Assembly (NCBI GenBank): GCA_019120375.1
Contig: DWVE01000027.1
Location: 62,001 to 126,000, forward strand
Reading direction: 5' to 3'
Source of the DNA: Allofournierella_A excrementavium
GTDB taxonomy: Bacteria; Bacillota; Clostridia; Oscillospirales; Ruminococcaceae
Length of the DNA stretch: 64,000 nucleotides
Shown: one piece after another, positions 31,756-39,982 of the stretch
Numbering within the stretch: the first letter of the stretch is position 1
Layout: every line of letters starts with the position of its first letter
Position numbers and translations under genes: made by a program
The notes under the pieces: generated by a model
What the model saw: the letters and a program-made list of their open reading frames with translations, nothing else
Database searches by the model: none
What the model was told of the DNA's origin: nothing

Positions 31756-32091
31756 ATGGAAGCTAGGGCACATCTTAGATACGCCCGCATCAGCCCCCGG
31801 AAGGTTTCGGTCGTGCTGGATCTGATCCGCAACCAGCCTCTGGACAAGGCGCTGGCGATTCTGCAGTACACCCCGAAGGCCGCCTGCGAGCCCCTTCTGA
31901 AGCTGGTGAAATCTGCTGCCGCGAACGCGGAAAACAACCACAACATGGACAAGAACAGCCTGTACGTGGCCGAGTGCTTCGTCACCCCCGGCCCCACCCT
32001 GAAGCGCATCCGTCCCCGCGCCCAGGGCCGCGCGTTCCACGTGCTGAAGCGCACCAGCCATGTCACCGTGGTTCTGAAAGAGAAAGAGTAA
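31756..32091 (+). CDS. rplV: 50S ribosomal protein L22
   Basis: 111 residues; RYARISPRKVSVVLDLIRNQ at the N-terminus and PRAQGRAFHVLKRTSHVTVV in the beta-hairpin loop that lines the exit tunnel. AAAGGAGGAG site. Confidence 0.98.
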   Translation: MEARAHLRYARISPRKVSVVLDLIRNQPLDKALAILQYTPKAACEPLLKLVKSAAANAENNHNMDKNSLYVAECFVTPGPTLKRIRPRAQGRAFHVLKRTSHVTVVLKEKE

Positions 32092-32107
32092 GAAGGAGGT
32101 AAACACA

Positions 32108-32794
32108 ATGGGCCAGAAAGTGAATCCCCACGGTCTTCGCGTGGGCGTCATCAAAGATTGGGACAGCCGCTGGTTTACTTCCAAAAAGGAATTCGGCGAC
32201 ACCCTGGTCGAGGATTACAAGATCCGCAAGACCCTGAAAAAGCAGCTCTTCGGCGCTGGCGTGCCCAAGATCGAGATCGAGCGCACCCTGGACGCCCAGT
32301 CGGGCGACTACAAGCTGAAGGTGAGCATCTGGTGCGCCAAGCCCGGCATGGTCATCGGCAAGGGCGGCAGCGAGATCGTCAAGCTGCAGGACCAGCTCTC
32401 CAAGATGGTGGGCAAGCCCGTCAACGTGAACATCGTTGAGGTCAAGAACATGGACACCAACGCCCAGCTCGTGGCCGAGAACATCGCCGGCCAGCTGGAG
32501 CGCCGCATCGGCTTCCGCCGTGCCATGAAGCAGTGCATGGGCCGCGCCATGCAGCGGGGCGCCAAGGGCATCAAGACCCAGGTCGCCGGCCGTCTGGGCG
32601 GCGCCGACATCGCCCGCACCGAGACCTACCACGAGGGCACCATCCCCCTGCAGACCCTGCGCGCCGACATCGACTACGGCTTTGCGGAGGCTGCCACCAC
32701 CTACGGCCGCATCGGCGTGAAGGTGTGGATCTACAAGGGTGAGGTCCTCAAGGGCGCCAAGCCCGCCGCCCGCAAGGAAGGAGGCAATAAGTAA
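32108..32794 (+). CDS. rpsC: 30S ribosomal protein S3
   Basis: 228 residues; starts MGQKVNPHGLRVGVIKDWDS, KH domain with GMVIGKGGSEIVKLQ (the GxxG loop), and the C-terminal VWIYKGEVLKGAKPAA. Part of the mRNA entry helicase with S4 and S5. Its stop overlaps the rplP ATG. Confidence 0.98.
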   Translation: MGQKVNPHGLRVGVIKDWDSRWFTSKKEFGDTLVEDYKIRKTLKKQLFGAGVPKIEIERTLDAQSGDYKLKVSIWCAKPGMVIGKGGSEIVKLQDQLSKMVGKPVNVNIVEVKNMDTNAQLVAENIAGQLERRIGFRRAMKQCMGRAMQRGAKGIKTQVAGRLGGADIARTETYHEGTIPLQTLRADIDYGFAEAATTYGRIGVKVWIYKGEVLKGAKPAARKEGGNK

Positions 32795-33225
32795 TGTTAC
32801 TGCCTAAGCGCGTTAAATACCGCCGCGTCCACCGCGGCCGCATGACCGGCAAGGCCATGCGCGGCAACACTGTGAACCAGGGCCAGTACGGCCTGGTCGC
32901 TCTGGAGCCCGGCTGGATCGACAGCCGTCAGATCGAGGCCGCCCGTATCGCCATGACCCGTTACATCAAGCGTGGCGGTAAGGTCTGGATCAAGATCTTC
33001 CCCGACAAGCCCGTTACCGAGAAGCCCGCCGAGACCCGAATGGGTTCCGGTAAAGGCAGCCCCGAGTACTGGGTCGCTGTGGTCAAGCCCGGCCGCGTGC
33101 TCTTCGAGCTGGCTGACGTCAACGAGGAGACCGCCCGCGAGGCTCTGCGCCTTGCCATGCACAAGCTGCCTGTCAAGTGCAAGTTTGCCAAGCGTGAAGA
33201 CGAAGTGAAGGAGGTTGAGGGCTGA
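32794..33225 (+). CDS. rplP: 50S ribosomal protein L16
   Basis: 143 residues; MLLPKRVKYRRVHRGRMTGK and MGSGKGSPEYWVAVVKPGRV typical. Binds near the A-site tRNA elbow. Overlaps rpsC at its start and rpmC at its end by one to four nt. Confidence 0.98.
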   Translation: MLLPKRVKYRRVHRGRMTGKAMRGNTVNQGQYGLVALEPGWIDSRQIEAARIAMTRYIKRGGKVWIKIFPDKPVTEKPAETRMGSGKGSPEYWVAVVKPGRVLFELADVNEETAREALRLAMHKLPVKCKFAKREDEVKEVEG

Positions 33226-33410
33226 TGAAAGCTGCAGAACTGCGCAACATGTCCGCCGCGGATCTGAATAAGAAGCTGGGCGAGCTGAAGGAAGAGCTGT
33301 TCAACCTGCGCTTTCAGCACGCCATCAACCAGCTGGAGAATCCCGGCCGCATCGACATCGTCAAGAAGGACATCGCCCGTGTGCTGACTGTCCTGGCAGA
33401 GAAAGCGTAA
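33225..33410 (+). CDS. rpmC: 50S ribosomal protein L29
   Basis: 61 residues, two-helix coil: MKAAELRNMSAADLNKKLGE and LFNLRFQHAINQLENPGRI. Located near the tunnel exit. ATGA overlap with rplP. Confidence 0.97.
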   Translation: MKAAELRNMSAADLNKKLGELKEELFNLRFQHAINQLENPGRIDIVKKDIARVLTVLAEKA

Positions 33411-33423
33411 GGGAGGTTAAACG

Positions 33424-33678
33424 ATGGAACGGAATTTGAGAAAGACCCGTGTGGGCACCGTTGTGTCCGACAAGATGGATAAGACCATCGTGGTCGCCGT
33501 GCGCGACAGCGTTCAGCACCCCCTTTACAAGAAGATCCTGAAGCGCACCGTGAAGTTCAAGGCCCACGACGAGAATAACGAGTGCGGCGTTGGCGACCGT
33601 GTGATGATCATGGAGACCCGGCCCCTGTCCAAGGACAAGTGCTGGCGCATGGTCAAGATCGTAGAGAAGGCGAAATAA
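33424..33678 (+). CDS. rpsQ: 30S ribosomal protein S17
   Basis: 84 residues, OB-fold: RKTRVGTVVSDKMDKTIVVA and the late HDENNECGVGDRVMIMETRP. Binds h7 and h11 of 16S rRNA. GGGAGG site after rpmC. Confidence 0.98.
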   Translation: MERNLRKTRVGTVVSDKMDKTIVVAVRDSVQHPLYKKILKRTVKFKAHDENNECGVGDRVMIMETRPLSKDKCWRMVKIVEKAK

Positions 33679-33707
33679 GCCTGGTACTTTGAAAGGAGGA
33701 TCTGGCA

Positions 33708-34076
33708 ATGGTTCAGATGCAAACGTATCTCAAAGTGGCCGATAACACCGGTGCCAAAGAGTTAATGTGCATTCGTGTGCTGGGCGGCTCCCGCAAGAGA
33801 TATGCGAACATCGGCGACGTCGTGGTGGCTTCCGTTAAGAAGGCGGCCCCCGGCGGCACCGTGAAGAAAGGCGACGTGGTCAAGGCTGTGATCGTTCGCA
33901 GCAAGCATGGCCTGCGCCGCGAGGACGGCAGCTACATCCGCTTCGACGAGAATGCGGCTGTCATCATCCGTGAAGACAAAAACCCGAGAGGCACCCGTAT
34001 CTTTGGACCGGTCGCCCGCGAACTGCGCGAGAATGGCTACCTGAAGATCTTGAGCCTGGCTCCGGAATCGCTGTAA
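33708..34076 (+). CDS. rplN: 50S ribosomal protein L14
   Basis: 122 residues, exactly bacterial length; MVQMQTYLKVADNTGAKELM at the start and RGTRIFGPVARELRENGYLK at the end. Contacts h14 of the small subunit and RsfS. AAAGGAGG site. Confidence 0.98.
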   Translation: MVQMQTYLKVADNTGAKELMCIRVLGGSRKRYANIGDVVVASVKKAAPGGTVKKGDVVKAVIVRSKHGLRREDGSYIRFDENAAVIIREDKNPRGTRIFGPVARELRENGYLKILSLAPESL

Positions 34077-34089
34077 GGAGGTTTTAAGA

Positions 34090-34404
34090 ATGAACAATCT
34101 TCATGTTAAAACCGGCGACAACGTTATGATCATCAGCGGTAAAGACAAAGGCAAGACCGGCAAGGTGCTGGCTGTCAGCCCCAAGGAGGGCAAGGTCATC
34201 ATCGAGGGCCGCAACATGGTCACCAAGCACGTCAAGCCTCGCCGTCAGGGCGAGCAGGGCGGCATCGTGAAGGCCGAGGGCGCCATCTACGCCTGCAAGG
34301 TCATGCCGGTTTGCCCCAAGTGCGGCAAGGCCACCCGCGTGGCCCACACCGTGAAGGATGGCAAGAGTGTGCGCGTGTGCCGCAAGTGCGGCGCCGAGCT
34401 GTAA
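34090..34404 (+). CDS. rplX: 50S ribosomal protein L24, zinc-ribbon form
   Basis: 104 residues. The KOW motif is at the N-terminus (VMIISGKDKGKTGKVLAVSP). The C-terminal third contains VCPKCGKATRVAH and VCRKCGAEL, so two CxxC pairs form a zinc ribbon, the C+ form as known from Thermus. First assembly initiator of the 50S subunit. Confidence 0.97.
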   Translation: MNNLHVKTGDNVMIISGKDKGKTGKVLAVSPKEGKVIIEGRNMVTKHVKPRRQGEQGGIVKAEGAIYACKVMPVCPKCGKATRVAHTVKDGKSVRVCRKCGAEL

Positions 34405-34419
34405 GGAGGGGGAACATCA

Positions 34420-34959
34420 ATGGCACGTTTGAAAGATAAGTATGTCAGCGAGATCGCTCCCGCTCTGATGAGCAAGTTCGGCTACAAGAGCGTGATGCAG
34501 ATCCCCAAGCTCGACAAGGTGGTCGTGAACGTGGGCTGCGGCGACGCCAAGGACAACCCCAAGATGATGGACGCCATCCTGGGCGACATCGCCACCGTGA
34601 CCGGCCAGCGCCCTGTGGTTTGCCGCGCCAAGAAGAGCGTTGCGAACTTCAAGCTGCGCGAGGGCATGCCCATCGGCGTGAAGGTCACCCTGCGGGGCGA
34701 GCGTATGTATGAGTTCGTGGATCGTCTGTTCAGCGTGGCTCTGCCCCGCGTGCGTGACTTCCGCGGCATCAACGGCAACTCCTTCGACGGCCGCGGCAAC
34801 TACGCCGTGGGCATCAAGGAGCAGCTGATCTTCCCTGAGATCGACTACGACAAGATCGACGCCGTGCGTGGCATGGACATCTGCTTTGTCACCACCGCGA
34901 ACACCGACGAAGAGGCCAAGGAGCTGCTGAAGGCTCTGGGCGCTCCGTTCGCTAACTGA
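34420..34959 (+). CDS. rplE: 50S ribosomal protein L5
   Basis: 179 residues; MQIPKLDKVVVNVGCGDAKD and the loop RDFRGINGNSFDGRGNYAVG. Binds 5S rRNA and contacts P-site tRNA. AAGGAGGGGG site. Confidence 0.98.
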   Translation: MARLKDKYVSEIAPALMSKFGYKSVMQIPKLDKVVVNVGCGDAKDNPKMMDAILGDIATVTGQRPVVCRAKKSVANFKLREGMPIGVKVTLRGERMYEFVDRLFSVALPRVRDFRGINGNSFDGRGNYAVGIKEQLIFPEIDYDKIDAVRGMDICFVTTANTDEEAKELLKALGAPFAN

Positions 34960-34973
34960 GGGAGGGTACGACT

Positions 34974-35159
34974 GTGGCAAAAACTTCTATGAAGATCAAG
35001 CAGCAGCGCGAGCCCAAGTTCTCTACCCGCGCCTACAACCGCTGCAAAATCTGCGGCCGTCCCCATGCTTACCTGCGTAAGTACGGCATCTGCCGCATCT
35101 GCTTCCGGGAACTGGCCTACAAGGGCGAGATCCCCGGTGTGAAGAAGGCCAGCTGGTAA
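34974..35159 (+). CDS. rpsZ: 30S ribosomal protein S14, zinc type
   Basis: 61 residues, the short Gram-positive type. Cys24, Cys27, Cys40 and Cys43 (RCKICGRP, ICRICF) bind one zinc. GTG start with GGGAGGG site. The zinc-independent form, if present, is not in this window. Confidence 0.98.
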   Translation: MAKTSMKIKQQREPKFSTRAYNRCKICGRPHAYLRKYGICRICFRELAYKGEIPGVKKASW

Positions 35160-35281
35160 ATCCCGCTGCCTGCCGGCCGAACCGGCCGGCGGAGCGGGCG
35201 GGCGGCCCCGGGGCAAAAGCCCCGCCGCCCCGCCGCTTTTGAAGAACAACCCAAACGAAGAACCTTAAGGAGGTTAGTGGC
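35160..35281 (+). other. GC-rich hairpin spacer between rpsZ and rpsH
   Basis: 122 nt with two strong inverted repeats (GCCGGCCG / CGGCCGGC around AAC, and GGCCCCGGGG-type pairing with CCCCGCCG). No ORF and no T-run, so more likely an mRNA processing or stability element than a terminator. Confidence 0.5.
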
Positions 35282-35680
35282 ATGCATATCACCGATCCCA
35301 TCGCGGACCTGCTCACCCGCATCCGCAACGCCAGCTGTGCCAAACACCCTTCTGTAGACGTTCCCGCTTCCAACCTGAAGAAGGCGATCTGCCAGATCCT
35401 GGTTGACGAGGGCTACATCAAGAGTGTGCAGCTGATCGAAGACTCCAAGCAGGGCACCCTGCGCCTGACCCTGAAGTATCAGGACAACGGCCAGCCCGTC
35501 ATCGCCGGCCTGCGGCGCGTTTCCAAGCCCGGCCTGCGCATCTACACCAACTGCGAGGATATGCCCCGGGTCATGAAGGGCCTGGGCACCGCGATCATTT
35601 CCACTTCTAAGGGCGTTATGACCGACAAGGCTGCCAGAGCTGCCAACGTTGGCGGCGAAGTACTCGCCTTTGTGTGGTAA
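35282..35680 (+). CDS. rpsH: 30S ribosomal protein S8
   Basis: 132 residues; MHITDPIADLLTRIRNASCA and the C-terminal STSKGVMTDKAARAANVGGE. Central in 30S assembly; the E. coli homologue represses the spc operon. AAGGAGG site 8 nt upstream. Confidence 0.98.
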   Translation: MHITDPIADLLTRIRNASCAKHPSVDVPASNLKKAICQILVDEGYIKSVQLIEDSKQGTLRLTLKYQDNGQPVIAGLRRVSKPGLRIYTNCEDMPRVMKGLGTAIISTSKGVMTDKAARAANVGGEVLAFVW

Positions 35681-35698
35681 GAAAGGGGCATAAAGACA

Positions 35699-36241
35699 AT
35701 GTCGAGAATTGGAAGAAAACCCATCGTCATTCCTGCGGGCGTCGAGGTCTCCGTCAACGGGCACGACGTCACCGTGAAGGGCCCCAAGGGCACCCTGAAT
35801 TCCAAGATCCATCCGCTGATGACCGTGAAGGTCGAGAATGGTGAAATCCTGGTGACCCGCCCCAATGACGAGAAAGAGGCCCGCAGCCTGTTCGGCCTCA
35901 CCCGCACCAACATCTCCAACATGGTGGAGGGCGTTGTGAACGGCTTCGAGAAGAAGCTGGAAGTTCAGGGCGTCGGCTACCGTGTGGCCAAGCAGGGCAA
36001 GAGCCTGGTCATGAACCTGGGCTTCTCCCATCAGGTGATCGTGGACGAGACCGACGACATCAAGATTGAGGCTCCGGACGCCAACACCATCATCATCAAG
36101 GGCATCGACAAACAGAAGGTCGGCCAGTTTGCCGCGGAAGTGCGCGAGAAGCGCCCGCCGGAGCCTTACAAGGGCAAGGGCATCCGCTATGCCGGTGAGC
36201 ACATCATCCGCAAAGAGGGCAAAGCCGGCAAAGGCAAATAA
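35699..36241 (+). CDS. rplF: 50S ribosomal protein L6
   Basis: 180 residues, two similar alpha/beta domains; MSRIGRKPIVIPAGVEVSVN at the start and RKRPPEPYKGKG-type C-terminus (EKRPPEPYKGKGIRYAGEHI). Near the factor-binding site. Confidence 0.98.
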   Translation: MSRIGRKPIVIPAGVEVSVNGHDVTVKGPKGTLNSKIHPLMTVKVENGEILVTRPNDEKEARSLFGLTRTNISNMVEGVVNGFEKKLEVQGVGYRVAKQGKSLVMNLGFSHQVIVDETDDIKIEAPDANTIIIKGIDKQKVGQFAAEVREKRPPEPYKGKGIRYAGEHIIRKEGKAGKGK

Positions 36242-36259
36242 GGTAAGGAGTGAAAGACA

Positions 36260-36619
36260 ATGGTTAATAAGCCTGACAAGAACGAAGCCCGGCTTCGTCG
36301 TCACCGCCGTGTGCGCGGCAAGATCAGCGGCACCGCTGAGCGCCCCCGTCTGGATGTATTCCGCTCCTCCAAGCACATCTATGCCCAGATCATTGATGAC
36401 GTGGCCGGCGTGACCCTGGTCAGCGCCTCCACGATGGAGAAGGGTTTTGAGGGCTTCGGCGGCAACGTCGAGGCGGCGAACAAGGTCGGTAAGATGATCG
36501 CCGAGAAGGCTCTGGCCAAAGGCATCAAGACCGTCGTGTTCGATCGCGGTGGCTTTGTGTATCACGGCCGCGTGAAAGCTTTGGCCGAGGGCGCCCGTGA
36601 GGGCGGCCTGGAGCTGTAA
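36260..36619 (+). CDS. rplR: 50S ribosomal protein L18
   Basis: 119 residues; RRHRRVRGKISGTAERPRLD and the C-terminal FDRGGFVYHGRVKALAEGAR. Binds 5S rRNA with L5. Confidence 0.98.
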   Translation: MVNKPDKNEARLRRHRRVRGKISGTAERPRLDVFRSSKHIYAQIIDDVAGVTLVSASTMEKGFEGFGGNVEAANKVGKMIAEKALAKGIKTVVFDRGGFVYHGRVKALAEGAREGGLEL

Positions 36620-36632
36620 GGAGGAGGATACA

Positions 36633-37136
36633 ATGGAAAGAAGAAATCGTGAAGTTGACGACGGCATGCTGGAAAAAGTCGTTGCCATCAACCGCGTATC
36701 CAAAACCGTTAAAGGCGGCCGCGTGATGAAGTTCAGCGCTCTGGTTGTCGTTGGCGACGGCAAGGGCACCATCGGTTTTGGCATGGGCAAAGCCGGCGAA
36801 GTTCCCGAGGCCATCCGCAAGGGCCTCGAGGCTGCCAAGAAGAACATGCACAAGATCAACATGAAGGGCACCACCATCCCCCACGAGATCGTGGGCGAGT
36901 TCGGCGCCGGCCGCATCCTGATGCGTCCCGCCGCCCCCGGTACCGGCGTGATCGCCGGCGGCCCCGTTCGTGCGGTCCTGGAAGTGGCCGGCATCAAGGA
37001 CATCCGTACCAAGTGCCTGCGCTCCAACAACCCCTGCAACGTGGTCACCGCCACCTTCAACGGCCTGTGCAACCTGGTCAGCGCTGAGGAAGTTGCTGCC
37101 AAGCGCGGCAAGACCGTGAAAGAGATTCTGGGTTAA
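36633..37136 (+). CDS. rpsE: 30S ribosomal protein S5
   Basis: 167 residues from the ATG at 36633, which follows AAGGAGGAGG; an in-frame upstream codon at 36597 lies inside rplR and has no site. VVAINRVSKTVKGGRVMKFS and GTGVIAGGPVRAVLEVAGI are diagnostic. Contributes to decoding fidelity and spectinomycin binding; the loop around Lys-Gly-Gly appears wild type. Confidence 0.98.
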   Translation: MERRNREVDDGMLEKVVAINRVSKTVKGGRVMKFSALVVVGDGKGTIGFGMGKAGEVPEAIRKGLEAAKKNMHKINMKGTTIPHEIVGEFGAGRILMRPAAPGTGVIAGGPVRAVLEVAGIKDIRTKCLRSNNPCNVVTATFNGLCNLVSAEEVAAKRGKTVKEILG

Positions 37137-37150
37137 GGAGGTAGCTTACA

Positions 37151-37543
37151 ATGGCAGAAACCGAGAAGAAGGTAGCGGCCACCGAGGCTGCCGCCGAGAA
37201 GAAGCCCGCCGCCAAGAAGGCCACCGCGGCCAAGAAGCCCGCGGCCAAGAAGGCGGCTGACGGCGAGGCCAAGCCCGCCGCCAAGAAGACCACCAAGAAG
37301 GCGGCCGACGGCGAGGCCAAGCCCGCCGCCAAGAAGACCGCCGCCAAGAAGGCGGAAGTCAAGGCCGGCACCGTGACCGTGAAGCTGACCAAGAGCCTCT
37401 CCGGCCGTGGCGCCAAGCAGATCGCCACCGCCAAGAGCCTGGGCCTGAAGAAGATCGGCGACGTCACCGTTCAGCCCGACAACGCCCAGACCGCCGGCAA
37501 GATCGCCAAGATCAGCCATATGGTCGCGGTCACCAAAGCGTAA
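37151..37543 (+). CDS. rpmD: 50S ribosomal protein L30 with H1-like N-terminal extension
   Basis: 130 residues, more than twice the usual 58-62. The L30 core is residues 74-130 (VTVKLTKSLSGRGAKQIATA, GDVTVQPDNAQTAGKI). Residues 1-72 are an Ala/Lys/Pro-rich extension made of PAAKK blocks and two copies of KKAADGEAKPAAKK. It has one ATG with an AAGGAGG site at the far N-terminus and no internal start before the core, so the extension is translated. Such a tail resembles histone H1 and the lectin protein at 14.1 kb. It may contact rRNA at the subunit surface; function unknown. Confidence 0.93.
   Translation: MAETEKKVAATEAAAEKKPAAKKATAAKKPAAKKAADGEAKPAAKKTTKKAADGEAKPAAKKTAAKKAEVKAGTVTVKLTKSLSGRGAKQIATAKSLGLKKIGDVTVQPDNAQTAGKIAKISHMVAVTKA
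37247..37342 (+). repeat. Two 48-bp direct repeats in rpmD
   Basis: Units 37247-37294 and 37295-37342 differ at only a few bases and encode KKAADGEAKPAAKKT plus one residue. This is the repeated core of the L30 extension. Confidence 0.85.
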
Positions 37544-37563
37544 CAGCAAGGAGGTGCAAGCAG

Positions 37564-38004
37564 ATGAAGCTTCATGAATTAAAGCCCGCCGCCGGCTCCA
37601 ATGTGGCAGCGAAGCGCAAGGGCCGCGGCCACGGCAGCGGCAACGGCAAGACTGCCGGCTACGGCCACAAGGGCCAGAAAGCCCGCTCCGGCGTCAAGAA
37701 GGCTGGTTTCGAAGGCGGCCAGATGCCGCTGCAGCGCCGCCTGCCCAAGCGCGGTTTCAACAACATTTTTGCCACCGAGTATGCTACCGTTAAGGTGAGC
37801 GACCTGGAGGCCAAGTTCGAAGCCGGTGCCGTGGTTGATACCAAGGCTCTGGTGGAAGCCGGTCTGATCAAAAAGAGCCTGGACGGCGTGAAGGTGCTGG
37901 GCAACGGCGAACTGACCAAAGCCCTCACTGTTCAGCTGGCGGCCTACACCGCCACTGCCAAAGAAAAGATCGAGAAGGCAGGCGGAAAGGCCGAGGTGAT
38001 CTAA
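37564..38004 (+). CDS. rplO: 50S ribosomal protein L15
   Basis: 146 residues; MKLHELKPAAGSNVAAKRKG with the Gly-rich GRGHGSGNGKTAGYGHKGQK typical of L15. Needed late in 50S assembly. Ends 1 nt before the secY GTG. Confidence 0.98.
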   Translation: MKLHELKPAAGSNVAAKRKGRGHGSGNGKTAGYGHKGQKARSGVKKAGFEGGQMPLQRRLPKRGFNNIFATEYATVKVSDLEAKFEAGAVVDTKALVEAGLIKKSLDGVKVLGNGELTKALTVQLAAYTATAKEKIEKAGGKAEVI

Positions 38005-38005
38005 G

Positions 38006-39304
38006 GTGTTCGATACGTTCCGCAACGCGTGGAAGATCCCCGAACTGCGTAAAAAGATCCTGTTCACCTTGATGATCCTCGTGATCTTCCGGCTGGGCTG
38101 CGCCATCAGCGTGCCTTACGTCAACGTGGACGCGCTGGAGCTGTTCCGTCAACTGGGCGGCAGCGGCAACATGCTGGATTACCTGAACATGATGAGCGGC
38201 GGCGCGCTGAGCCAGTGCGCGATCTTCGCTTTGAGCGTATCGCCCTACATCAACGCCTCCATCATCATTCAGCTGCTCACTGTGGCGATCCCCGCCCTGG
38301 AGCGGCTGAGCAAAGAGGGTGAGGAAGGCCGGCGCAAGCTGACCCGCATCACCCGCTACACCGGCGCCGGCATCGGCGTGGCCATGAGCATTGGCTACTA
38401 CATGGTGCTGCGCAGCTGGGGCGTGCTGACCTACAACACCGGCTGGCAGGCTTGGTTCAGCGCTGTCGTCATCGTGCTGAGCTTCGCCGCCGGCAGCCAG
38501 CTGCTCACCTGGATGGGCGAGCAGATCGACGACAAGGGCATCGGCAACGGCGTTTCGCTGCTGATCTTCGTCGGCATCATCTCCCGCTGGAGCGATGTCA
38601 TCAACAGCATTCGCGGCCTGCTGGACGAAGCCGCCGACGGCAAGCCCCAGTACTACGTCTACCTCCCCCTCATCGCCATCCTGGCGATCGCCGCGGTGGT
38701 GTTCGTGGTCATCCTCACCAACGGCGAGCGCCGCATCCCGGTGCAGTACGCCAAGCGGGTGGTGGGCCGCAAGATGTACGGCGGACAGGCCAGCCACATT
38801 CCCATCAAGGTGAACATGAGCGGCGTTATGCCCGTCATCTTCGCCAGCACCCTGTGCAGCATCCCCAACATGATCGGCAGCTTGCTGCAGGTCAAGAGCT
38901 CCTTCTGGGTGGCGTTCTTCGACGTGTTCAACTACAACAGCGTCCTCTACGCCGTCATCTACCTGCTGCTGATCCTGGCCTTCAACTATTTCTATGTGGC
39001 CATTCAGTACAACCCGGTGGAGATCGCCAACAACCTGCGCAAGAACAACGGCGCCATCCCCGGCATCCGCCCGGGCAAGCCCACCAGCGACTTCATCACC
39101 AAGAGCCTGAGCAAGATCACTCTGATCGGCGCTGTGTTCCTTGGCATCGTCGCGGTGCTGCCCATCATCCTGGGCAACGTCACCGGCGTGAGCATCCAGC
39201 TGGGCGGTACCAGCCTGCTGATCGTCGTGGGCGTGGCTCTGGACACCGGCCGCAGCATGGAAAGCTACATGCTGATGCGCCATCACAAGGGCTTCCTCGA
39301 GTGA
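38006..39304 (+). CDS. secY: Preprotein translocase subunit SecY
   Basis: 432 residues, 10 TM helices. GTG start, spaced from GAGGTGAT inside rplO. Begins FDTFRNAWKIPELRKKILFT; TM2 plug region SGGALSQCAIFALSVSPYIN; cytosolic loop C5 with GIRPGKPTSDFI (SecA and ribosome contact). Central channel of the Sec translocon; SecE/G are elsewhere. Confidence 0.98.
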   Translation: MFDTFRNAWKIPELRKKILFTLMILVIFRLGCAISVPYVNVDALELFRQLGGSGNMLDYLNMMSGGALSQCAIFALSVSPYINASIIIQLLTVAIPALERLSKEGEEGRRKLTRITRYTGAGIGVAMSIGYYMVLRSWGVLTYNTGWQAWFSAVVIVLSFAAGSQLLTWMGEQIDDKGIGNGVSLLIFVGIISRWSDVINSIRGLLDEAADGKPQYYVYLPLIAILAIAAVVFVVILTNGERRIPVQYAKRVVGRKMYGGQASHIPIKVNMSGVMPVIFASTLCSIPNMIGSLLQVKSSFWVAFFDVFNYNSVLYAVIYLLLILAFNYFYVAIQYNPVEIANNLRKNNGAIPGIRPGKPTSDFITKSLSKITLIGAVFLGIVAVLPIILGNVTGVSIQLGGTSLLIVVGVALDTGRSMESYMLMRHHKGFLE

Positions 39305-39346
39305 GGCCCTGACGCGAAACACAAAACAGAAAGGGGACAAACGAGC

Positions 39347-39979
39347 ATGAATCTGATTCTTCTGGGCGCTCCGGGTGCCGGCAAAGGCACCCAGGCTGAG
39401 ATCGTCTGCGACAAGCTGGGCATCCCGGCCATCAGTACCGGCAACATCCTGCGCGAGGCCGTGAAAAACGGCACCGAAATGGGACTGAAAGCGAAATCCT
39501 TTATGGACAGCGGCGCGCTTGTCCCCGACGACGTCATCATCGGGATCATCAAAGAGCGGCTGGCGCAGCCCGACTGCTCCAAGGGCTTCATTCTGGACGG
39601 CGTGCCCCGCACGGTGGCCCAGGCCGAGGCTCTGGAGGAGATGGGCGTGGTCATCGACAAAGTGGTGGACCTGGAGGTGGCGGATGAAGTGATCATGCGG
39701 CGGCTTTCCGGGCGGCGGGTGTGCTCCGCCTGCGGGGCCTCCTATCACCTGGAGTTCAAGCCCAGCCGCGAGCCTGACCGGTGCGACCGGTGCAGCGGGC
39801 CTCTGATCGTCCGCAAGGACGACGAGCCCGCCACCGTGCGCGACCGGCTGGCCGCTTACCACGAGCAGACCGAGCCCCTGGTGGAGTTCTACCGCCAGCG
39901 GGGCAAGCTGGTGGTGGTGGAAGGGCAGGACACCATTGCCGACACCACCGCTCTTCTGCTGAAAGCACTGGAGGCGTAA
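39347..39979 (+). CDS. adk: Adenylate kinase, zinc-lid type
   Basis: 210 residues. P-loop GAPGAGKGT (7-15), AMP site STGNILREA, LID with zinc ligands CSACG (after RRV) and CDRCSG, then DDEPATVRDRL. Interconverts ATP + AMP and 2 ADP. The full four-Cys lid is the Gram-positive form. AAAGGGG site; map follows 3 nt later. Confidence 0.98.
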   Translation: MNLILLGAPGAGKGTQAEIVCDKLGIPAISTGNILREAVKNGTEMGLKAKSFMDSGALVPDDVIIGIIKERLAQPDCSKGFILDGVPRTVAQAEALEEMGVVIDKVVDLEVADEVIMRRLSGRRVCSACGASYHLEFKPSREPDRCDRCSGPLIVRKDDEPATVRDRLAAYHEQTEPLVEFYRQRGKLVVVEGQDTIADTTALLLKALEA

Positions 39980-39982
39980 CGC

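Noticed and set aside
35160..35281. Hairpins between rpsZ and rpsH considered as a terminator
   Set aside because: No T-run follows, and the genes on both sides belong to the same operon.
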